Below are positions 44,607 to 52,600 of a stretch of DNA of 64,000 bases, in pieces. Where the stretch lies: contig CALEJB010000051.1 in NCBI GenBank assembly GCA_937898675.1, forward strand, positions 62,001 through 126,000, given 5' to 3'. Made by a program: the position numbers and the translations under genes. The number at the start of each line of letters is the position of its first letter. The stretch's first letter is position 1. Source of the DNA: an uncultured Prevotellaceae bacterium. GTDB lineage: Bacteria; Bacteroidota; Bacteroidia; Bacteroidales; Muribaculaceae. The notes beneath the pieces are model-generated. The model was not told where the DNA came from. It was given only the letters and a program-made list of their open reading frames with translations, and made no database searches.

Positions 44607-47381
44607 TCAGTATGTGTAACTGACCTGGCTATAGTTCTGGTTATCTTTAGTGACAATGATTTGGCGCTCAATTTTCTTGAGCTCGGCCACGTGCGAGATA
44701 ATGCCGATGAGGCGGTTGCCCTGGGTCAAACTGTTGAGGGCCTGGAGCGCTTGCTGCAACGAGCTCTCGTCAAGCGAGCCAAAGCCTTCGTCCACAAACA
44801 TTGTGTCGAGCTGGATGCCACCGGCCGATGCCTGAATCTCGTCAGATAGTCCCAACGCAAGCGACAGCGACGCCTTGAACTGTTCGCCGCCCGACAGTGA
44901 ACGGACATCACGCTCGGTGCCGTTGTAGTGGTCCATCGCATTGAGTTCAAGCCCCGTCTGTGCCGCGCCGCTGAATGAGGTGCGGCGGCGCAGTTCATAC
45001 TGCCCTCCGGACATAATCATCAAGCGCGTGTTGGCGCGCTGGATGATGCGGTCGAAGTATGCTGTCTGTACATAGGTCTCAAGACTGATGCGCTCTTTGC
45101 CGCTCAACTGGCCGTTGGCCGTGTCGGCAAGCGATTTCTTCATCTGGTATTCCCGCTCAATCTCGGTCAGTTCGCCCATTTTGGCTTTGACGTTGCCGAT
45201 AATCCCTGCATTGATGGTGTTGTTGGTGTTGAGGGACTGTATGATATTGTCTTTCTCGGCCTTCTTTTGCTTGGTGTCGGCGAGGGTTTGCTCTGCCTCC
45301 TCTTGGTTTATCGCGGGAACCGTTTTTATCAGGTCGGCCAGTTGCTGAATGTTGCCGTTCAGTTCAGCGAGTCCCTCGTTGTAATTTTGGAGCGCCTCCT
45401 CGGTCGCTTTGATGGCGCGCTCAAGCGCTGCCTTGTCGGTCTGTTTTTTAGTGAGCGCTTTACTTGCCTCGCTTTCGGTGGGGTAGGAGAGTTCTTTTTT
45501 GAGACTTTCGTTCTGGCTAATCAGTGCCTCTCTCGTGGCGTTCAGCCGTTCCTTCTCGGCTTGGAGTTGGGATATTTGCTGTGACAATTCTTGGAGTTTC
45601 TTCCTGTCGTCGGGCAATGTTTGTTCAAGCGTCGTCTTGCGCTGGCGCAGATTTTTCAGCTCTTCCAGTTCCTTGCTGATGCTTTCGCTCTCATTTTTGA
45701 TGGCTGTCTGCCTGCCGGCAATCACCTGTTCAGACTCCTCAAGGGGGCAATCTCCAAGGAGTTCGGCGATTTTGGGCAGCAGGCTGTCTTTGGTCGCCTT
45801 GAGCGATGCCGCCTTGTTTGAATGGGCATTAGCGGCACTCTCGGCCTTCTTCCTCAGCGTCTCCACGTTGTCCTTCATTGCGTCCAAGTCTGCCTTGGAC
45901 GGGGCGCCGGGCGCCTTCTCTGCCAGGCGGGGATGGCTGGTGGAGCCGCACACGGGGCACGGCATGTCGTCGGCGAGCGCTTCGGCGAGGTAGCCTGCCT
46001 GTTCGGCAATGAAAAGATGATATTGATTGTCGTAGTCTGTTGCCGCCCGTTGCCTGTCGTCCTCGGCGGTTTTTGCCGCTTGTTGAAGGGCAGGCAGTTT
46101 CCCGTCCTCTTTCAGGTATGCCTTGATGTCGGTCGCGAGCGCCGCGAGCGCCTTGCTTTCCTTGTCCAGGGTTTCGAGCTTTGCCGACGTGGTGGCTATC
46201 GCTGCTCCGGGGTCTTTTATCCCATTGAGTTCCAGTTCCTTTTCCTGAATCTGACTATTCAGCTTGGTGTGCTTGTCTTCGGTATCCTGAATCTTTTTGC
46301 CGCAAGTCTCCAAGTCTTTGCCGCTTTGCAAAATATCGTTCTCGCACTTCGTTGCTTGGGCATATTTGGGCATGACGAGTTCCAGCTGCGGAATCTCCTT
46401 TTGCAGCCGCTCGATTTCTCCCTGATGCGACTTGGCATCTTCGAGCGCCTTTGCCAACGCGGGCCTGTCCTCCTTTTCGCGACGGGCTTTCTCGGCCGAC
46501 ATCTCCTCGTGTTTCCGCTTGTTGTCGTTATATTGTTTTACAGCGTTAATCTGCTTGTTGATGTCGTCGATGCGGCTTTGCAGGGTGTCGCATTCTTGCT
46601 TGAGCGAGGCCTCCATCTCTTGTTCACTCGTGAGGACGCGTTCAATCACTTCCATGCCTTGGGCGACGGTCATCTCGCTGTCCTTTACCTTGGTCTTGGC
46701 CATGAGCAGTTCGCCAGCCAGTTCATTGGATTCCAGGCAGACCGCTCCTGCCACATACTGCACAATGCTCTTGCTGTTGTCCTGCAGCGTGCGATAGAGT
46801 TCACTGGCATCTTCCTGGAGCCTCTTTTGCAACTCCAGATAACCGCCCGTCTTGAAAATGTTGCGGAAGATGACGGCCCGGTTCTTGGTGTCGGCCAGCA
46901 GCAGTTCGCGGAACTGTCCCTGGGCAATCATCGCTATTTGTGAATACTGCTTAAAGTCCACGCCGAGGATTTCGATGAGTTTGGTATTGACGGCCTTGAC
47001 GTCGGTAATCGGGGCTTCGTTGCCCATCTGCAGACATGCCTCGGCCCTTTGTTTTGTCAATCCGGTACCGCGTTCTTTGGGGCGCCATTGCTGGGGTGAA
47101 CGCTTGACATTGTATTGCATGCCCGCATACTCAAACTGCAGTTCAACGAAGGTGGGCACGTTGTCCTTGGCATATGTAGAGCGGAACATGGAGTCGTCGC
47201 GGCTGCTGCCGCTGGCTTGGCCAAACAGCGCGTATGTGATGGCGTCAAAGATGGTGGTCTTGCCAGCGCCTGTGTCACCTGTGATCAGGAACAGCCCTTG
47301 TGTGCCAAACTTGTCGAAATCGATGACGGTGTTGCCGGCGTAAGGGCCAAAAGCGGATATCGTGAGTTTGTGTGGACGCAT
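44607..47381 (-). CDS. sbcC: Exonuclease subunit SbcC (Rad50-like)
   Basis: SMC-like ATPase of the SbcCD nuclease that opens hairpins and processes DNA ends. 924 residues. Walker A GDTGAGKT is at 35-42; two long coiled-coil arms flank the zinc hook CPVC (475-478); the C-terminal lobe has RSLSGGEQF and DEGFGSLDE as signature and Walker B. It is shorter than E. coli SbcC (about 1,050 residues) but complete. It lies 12 bp after sbcD. Confidence 0.95.
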   Translation of the reverse strand: MRPHKLTISAFGPYAGNTVIDFDKFGTQGLFLITGDTGAGKTTIFDAITYALFGQASGSSRDDSMFRSTYAKDNVPTFVELQFEYAGMQYNVKRSPQQWRPKERGTGLTKQRAEACLQMGNEAPITDVKAVNTKLIEILGVDFKQYSQIAMIAQGQFRELLLADTKNRAVIFRNIFKTGGYLELQKRLQEDASELYRTLQDNSKSIVQYVAGAVCLESNELAGELLMAKTKVKDSEMTVAQGMEVIERVLTSEQEMEASLKQECDTLQSRIDDINKQINAVKQYNDNKRKHEEMSAEKARREKEDRPALAKALEDAKSHQGEIERLQKEIPQLELVMPKYAQATKCENDILQSGKDLETCGKKIQDTEDKHTKLNSQIQEKELELNGIKDPGAAIATTSAKLETLDKESKALAALATDIKAYLKEDGKLPALQQAAKTAEDDRQRAATDYDNQYHLFIAEQAGYLAEALADDMPCPVCGSTSHPRLAEKAPGAPSKADLDAMKDNVETLRKKAESAANAHSNKAASLKATKDSLLPKIAELLGDCPLEESEQVIAGRQTAIKNESESISKELEELKNLRQRKTTLEQTLPDDRKKLQELSQQISQLQAEKERLNATREALISQNESLKKELSYPTESEASKALTKKQTDKAALERAIKATEEALQNYNEGLAELNGNIQQLADLIKTVPAINQEEAEQTLADTKQKKAEKDNIIQSLNTNNTINAGIIGNVKAKMGELTEIEREYQMKKSLADTANGQLSGKERISLETYVQTAYFDRIIQRANTRLMIMSGGQYELRRRTSFSGAAQTGLELNAMDHYNGTERDVRSLSGGEQFKASLSLALGLSDEIQASAGGIQLDTMFVDEGFGSLDESSLQQALQALNSLTQGNRLIGIISHVAELKKIERQIIVTKDNQNYSQVSYTY

Positions 47382-47393
47382 GATAGTGTGGGG

Positions 47394-48536
47394 TTACTGG
47401 TTGTTAAAAATCTGGCCGATAAGTCCCTGGAGATAATCGTTCTGCTCTTGGGATAACTTGTTGGCGTTCTGTTTTTCAAATAGTTCTTCAAACAACTGCA
47501 TGGGGTTTATGCTGCTGATGTTCATGGGCTTTCCTATGAGTGTCAGTCCGGCTCTCGTCCGTTTGTTGTCATATTGCAGTTCCGTCAGTCTGTGGTAAAT
47601 GGTCTTGAGTTTGCGCATGCCGTCGGGAATGTCCTCCTCGTCGGTCAGGGTGATGCGCACGAATGCGTCTTGCATGCCAGTGTTGTCGTAGTATTCTTTT
47701 GCCGTCAGTTCGTCATATGTTCCTCGCAGGTCGTGCCAGTCGTGCAACGGCGTCAGCGGCAAGGTACTGATGACGGGTTCCTGCTTGCCGCGGATTTCAA
47801 CGATGGTCACCGACTTTTGGTCCTGGACTTCTGAAATGGAATACTTCAACGGCGAGCCGCTGTACCGCACGGCCTCGCGTCCGCATGACTGTGGACGATG
47901 CAGGTGCCCCAGCGCCACATAGTCAAAGTCATCAAAGGCCGCGGCATCGATGTTGTCCAGTCCTCCCACCATGATGTCCTCTGACTCGGTGCGCTCGCCG
48001 CCTGTGATGAACTGGTGGGTGATGAGCACATTGCGGCGCGTTTTGTCGATATCCATCTGTTGGATGGCATATCGCACGGCTTCGTCGTATGTCCTGATTT
48101 CGGTGTTGTCGTCGGCATAGTGCTGCACGACCGATGGCTTGACGAAGGGGAGCATGTAGAATGCCGCTTCGGTGTCCCCGTCGTTGAGGACGACGGGGTG
48201 TATTGTGCCGTCATAGACGGGAGACAGGTAAACCCTGCTTGCCTCCATGATGCGGGAGGCAAAGGAGATGCGCTCGGGCGAGTCGTGGTTGCCGCTGATG
48301 ATGAATATGCTCTTGCCAAGTTTTGCCAGCCTGACAAGGAAATCGTCGAACAGCGATACCGCCTCGGCCGAGGGAACGCGCTTGTCGTAAATGTCTCCGG
48401 CCAGGATGACTGCGTCGGGTGCCTCGTCTTGGACATAGGACAAGATTTGGTCCAGGATGTGCTGTTGTTCCTCCAGCATGGAGTATTCTTTCACGCGTTT
48501 GCCGATGTGGAGGTCGCCGGTGTGCAGTAATTTCAT
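47394..48536 (-). CDS. sbcD: Exonuclease subunit SbcD (Mre11-like)
   Basis: Mn-dependent nuclease partner of SbcC. Start at 48536 (MKLLHTGDLHIGKRV) gives 380 residues; the frame extends far upstream through the neighbouring gene on the same strand, which is an artefact. Phosphoesterase motifs in order are GDLH, GDIYD, GNHDSPERI and GHLHRPQ. C-terminal capping domain about 270-380. First gene of the sbcDC pair; the gene at 48571 ends 34 bp upstream, so read-through from it is possible. Confidence 0.95.
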   Translation of the reverse strand: MKLLHTGDLHIGKRVKEYSMLEEQQHILDQILSYVQDEAPDAVILAGDIYDKRVPSAEAVSLFDDFLVRLAKLGKSIFIISGNHDSPERISFASRIMEASRVYLSPVYDGTIHPVVLNDGDTEAAFYMLPFVKPSVVQHYADDNTEIRTYDEAVRYAIQQMDIDKTRRNVLITHQFITGGERTESEDIMVGGLDNIDAAAFDDFDYVALGHLHRPQSCGREAVRYSGSPLKYSISEVQDQKSVTIVEIRGKQEPVISTLPLTPLHDWHDLRGTYDELTAKEYYDNTGMQDAFVRITLTDEEDIPDGMRKLKTIYHRLTELQYDNKRTRAGLTLIGKPMNISSINPMQLFEELFEKQNANKLSQEQNDYLQGLIGQIFNNQ

Positions 48537-48570
48537 AGTTTCTTGTTTTTTGTATTGGATGGTGTCGTTA

Positions 48571-48981
48571 TCAATGCAATGGGTAAAATCCGTAAAGGTA
48601 TATAGCGGCGGCCACGGTGTGCGGCACATTGCTGAACCGGCCTGTGAAGGAGCCGGATCGGTCATAAACATTATTGCTGCTGTTGATGTATCCGATATAA
48701 GAGCCGCTCCTGTCGTAGAACCTGTCGTCCTTGCCATAGCCCAGATAACTGCCCGTGCGGTCGTAGAAACTGCCGTTGCGCTCACACCCGAGGTAACTGC
48801 CCGTGCGGTCGTAGAACCGGCCCGAGTCCGTCTTGCCCTCGTATGAGCCGGTGCGGTCATAGATGCGGCCGCTCTCATATCGGCCTATGAACGAATCTGA
48901 ACGGTCATACATCTGCTGGGCATGAGCCGACAGGGCGCATGTTAGCATCACAATGGTTATCAACATCGTTTTTAGTTTCAT
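48571..48981 (-). CDS. Secreted repeat protein (YDRTGSYxG repeats, beta-flower-like)
   Basis: 136 residues with a signal peptide ending near ALSAHAQ. From residue 24 there are six tandem repeats of about 16-18 residues, each with the core YDR-(S/T)-(G/D)-S-(Y/F)-x-G. Regular D-x-(S/T)-G-x-(Y/F)-x-G repeats of this type are found in the 4-fold beta-flower domain and similar small barrels that may bind ligands or the cell surface. The tail AAAIYLYGFYPLH is hydrophobic. The name is an inference from repeat pattern. It precedes sbcD on the same strand. Confidence 0.75.
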   Translation of the reverse strand: MKLKTMLITIVMLTCALSAHAQQMYDRSDSFIGRYESGRIYDRTGSYEGKTDSGRFYDRTGSYLGCERNGSFYDRTGSYLGYGKDDRFYDRSGSYIGYINSSNNVYDRSGSFTGRFSNVPHTVAAAIYLYGFYPLH

Positions 48982-49168
48982 GATTCCGGATCTTTATATT
49001 TATAATAATGTGACTTGGCTTCTTTTTGCCCGGTGCGGGCAATCACTATGTTTCCTGCAGGCAAATATAATGCTTTTTTCTCAAAGTGTGGCGATTTCGC
49101 CGATTTTTTTTGCAAGAATGTGCAGTGTGCCGGCGGCTGCCCGCATCGGGACAGGGGTGTGAAAAGCA

Positions 49169-49196
49169 CTGACGGCGGCCTCACGGTCGCCGTCAG
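49169..49196 (-). terminator. Hairpin followed leftward by TTTT
   Basis: A 9-bp stem (CTGACGGCG at 49169-49177 with 49188-49196) is followed leftward, after TGC, by TTTTC. It lies 370 bp beyond the nearest leftward gene end and may be a second terminator or mark an unseen small RNA. Confidence 0.5.
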
Positions 49197-49557
49197 CGTC
49201 AAGTTTCTTGTTTGCTTGCGTTTTATGGATTGTATCTTTTTATGGGGCAAACATAAGGTTCAAATAATCAACATAAACTACCATCAATATAATTACTTTC
49301 AGCAAATTTCTTAATCCATAAGAATGTATTCGTGTATCAGGAATATGTCTTTTGTTTCAAGAGCATTGCAAAATTACTCCAAACATGCGGACCGAGTATA
49401 GGAAAAATCGCAAATTTCGTTTGTAAAATTTGTTATTTTTTGACCAAAAGTTTTGCAAAAAGCAACCTCAAAAACACTAAATATACAGTAAGTCAATGTG
49501 TTGTGCTTGCAAAATCGTTTTTCCTAAAAAAACTGATGCGGTGCCAATGACAAACCA

Positions 49558-49597
49558 GTTCCGATGATGTGACAACACTGTGTCGCGTCATCGGAAC
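49558..49597 (-). terminator. Terminator of the macroglobulin-like gene
   Basis: A 17-bp stem (49558-49574 with 49581-49597, two G-T wobbles, loop ACACTG) starts 27 bp after the stop codon and is followed leftward by GGTTTG. Confidence 0.75.
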
Positions 49598-49623
49598 CGG
49601 TATCGCTATGGTGTCAACCGCCG

Positions 49624-52600
49624 TTATTCGGCTTCCACGACGATGGTTTTCCCGGCGCTGTGGGCCGAAAGTTGCGGGGCATATTGGCACTGTATGGTGG
49701 CGATGCCCGAGGTGAACTCGCCCGCGCTGGTCACCCACACGTCGTAGCCGATGATGTGCGTGCCCTTGTTAAGACTGTTGAAGAACAGGTTGGTCTGGCT
49801 GTCCTTGGTCTCCTGGTAGAACCAGGTGCGGTCCTCGCTGCGGTAGCCCGAGAGCTGGTCCAGCGGTTCGAAGCACGAGGCGCGCTCGTCGGTGAGGGTG
49901 ACATAGTCCATGTCCTTGTTCACCTTGATGACGGTGCGCACCTTCACCTTGTTGCCCACCTTGAACGAGGTGGCCTGGTGCAGGCTGCCGTCCTGGGCAT
50001 ACACATAGTATTCCTTGCTGATGCTCACCTCGTCGATGCTCACCTCCCGGATCTCGGTCATGGGTGCCTTGAACTGGCTGTACACGGCTCCCCAGGCGGG
50101 ACCGCTGGCGGTGCGGGCGATGGCCACGCTGCCGGCAGTTGAAGCATCGAGCGTGGTGCGGAAGTAGCCCAGCCACTGCGCCATGTTGTCGAGGTTGACG
50201 GCCTGGCCTGCCACGGTGATGACAGGGTTGGCGGCGCGTTCAAGCCACTGGCTGCCGGTGCTCAGGATGGTGCACACGGCGTCGGCGGCGAGGCTGCGCG
50301 AGCCCCAGTCGTTGCTCTGCTTCATGAGCAGCATCCATTTGCGAATCTGGTCAATCTCCTGCTGTCGCGGCTCTATCTCGTTCATGGCCTGCAGGATGGC
50401 GCTGGTGTAGGCCACCTTGTCAAACTCCCACCAGCCGCGTCCGGTCTGCAGGTTGTCCCAGTACATGCCCAGGTTTGGCTTGGTGATGGCAAACTGGCGG
50501 ATGCTCTCGATGATGTCGCGGGCGGTCTTTGGGTAGCCGTTGCGGTTGAGCGTCATGGCATAGTAGGCCTTTTCCTTGAGCGTCAGTCCATCGCCCCAGT
50601 GCTTGTCCATGTGCTTGAGCACCTTCTTCATCATGTCGGCGTTGGCTTTGGGCAGTGCGGTCTGGGGGTAGAGCGAGCGCACGTAGGCATAGTCCGCGAA
50701 GTCGCCGTAGGGGTCCTTGTTGTACTTTTGCGCCTCCTTGAGCAGGCGCAGATTTTCCTTGTCATAGTACTTGATGGCGCGCGCTATCATGTCGTTGATG
50801 CGGATGTCGTTGGGCAGGTAGCCCAGTCGCTTGGTCTCGCCGAGGAGTTCGAGCACCTCGCCCGTGGTCCATGCGCTGGACACGCAGCCCGGGTGCTTGA
50901 ACCAGGTGAAGCCGCCGTCGCCCATCTGCAGCGACTTGAGCGCGGCGATGATTTTCTCGTATTCCTGTGCCGTCTTCACCTCATCGAACAATTCGCCCAA
51001 CCGCGACATGCGCAGGGTCTGCCGGTCGGCGTCGCGCATCCAGGGCGAGGCGAGGAGGGTGCCTATCTTGAGGTCCTGGTTCTTTTCGAGCATCGACACC
51101 AGGGTGGAGTCCTCGTGGTGCTCGTTCCACCAGTTGACAGCCTCCTTGATTTGGGGCTGCGACTTGGCGACGCCCTGTGCTACCTGCAGCGCGAACAGGC
51201 TGTGTGCCGCGCTGGTGGCAATCTCGTAGTTGTCGTCAAAGATGGTGGGCAGCGCCAGCACGCAGTACCAAGTGGGGTTGTCGCAGTACTCGAGCGTCAC
51301 GCGGGCATCCTTGGGGAAGGCGGGCAGTGGCATCTCGAAGTTCGGCTCGGCGGCCTCGATATAGAAGGGCTGCGTCTCGATGACGGGCGAGATGGTGGTG
51401 AGCACGGGCAGCATCACCTGCTCGCCGTCGCCAAAGCGGCCGTTGGCTGCCTTGATGCGGAATCCCGCCATGGCGATGGTGTCGGGCACGGTCCAGTCGA
51501 TGTTCACGGCCTGGCTGCCCTTGCCCTCGAGCTGCAGGCTGAAGTTGCGTGTAGCGTAGATTTCGCCCGAGCGCGGGTCAAAGATTTCGATGACGGCGTC
51601 GCAGCGCGCGGGCTCGTCGGTGGCGTTCTGCACGTTGGCGGCCAGGCGTGCCTTGTCGCCCTGGCGCACAAAGCGCGGTAGGCTGGAGCGCACCATCAGG
51701 GGCTTCTGGGTGAGCACCTCGGCCAGCCAGGAGTTGCCGTGCATCTGCTTGTCCCAAGCCACGGCCTGGGTGTTCCATGTGGTGTTGAAATTGGGCACCT
51801 CAAACTCTACCGAGATGTTGCCCGCCTCGTCGCTCACGAGCATGGGCAGCCACAGCGCGGTCTTGACATCGCTCTCGCGCAGGGTGATGTTGTCCAGGTT
51901 CTTCTCGTTGGCGCCGGGTTCCTCGAGCTCGCTTTCAGTGCTGTCAAAACCTGTTTCCGCCACCTCGTAGAGGACACCCGCAGCTTGTTTCTCTTCGGCA
52001 GCCACCATGCCGTTGTCCATTACGGCCCTTGCCGGCAACGCGGTCTTGCTGCCGTACAACATCATGCGTCCCATGCGGTAGCTGAACAGTTCCTGGTCAT
52101 AGGTGTACAGATAGGGAATGATGCAATTGCTCTTGCTCGGCAAGAACCGTCCCGACCAGTTGGCCGATGTGCTGTTGCTGCCGCTGAGGTTCATCGTGCT
52201 GGTGCCGACGATGTTCCTGCCGGGGCGCCAGTTGGTGAAACTCCAGCCGTTGGGGGCGATGGTGGAGATGGCCTTGTCATACATGTCGAGCATCATGGCG
52301 CCGGGGCGCGGCTTGCCGTTTTGGTCGGTGAGCGTGAAGGTCCAGTGCTCGGTGTCGCCCGGGACGAGTTTGTCGCGGAACGAGGTGGCGGTGATTTTCA
52401 TCGCCTCGGCCTTGTAGGGGTTGGCGAGGCGCACGCTCTCTTCCCACGCCTTGATGCCGTAATAGGTGATGAATCGCACGGTGACGTCACAGCCAGCCTG
52501 CTTGGGCAGGGGCACTGTGAACTCGTTCATGCCGGTGCTGTAGTCCAGCCAGCCCTCGCTGATGATGCCCTCGTTGGAGTATGCGATATGATAGATGTGG

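Larger units (their letters stand above)
48982..49623. other. Gene-free A+T-rich gap with two hairpins
   Basis: No convincing gene is seen. The two hairpins at 49169-49196 and 49558-49597 are listed separately. The stretch 49250-49520 is strongly A+T-rich, without repeats or promoter pairs that can be supported. Confidence 0.6.

Noticed and set aside
48978..49250. 90-codon leftward frame in the gap between the repeat protein and the macroglobulin-like gene
   Set aside because: No start context, no domain, contains part of the hairpin; more likely non-coding.
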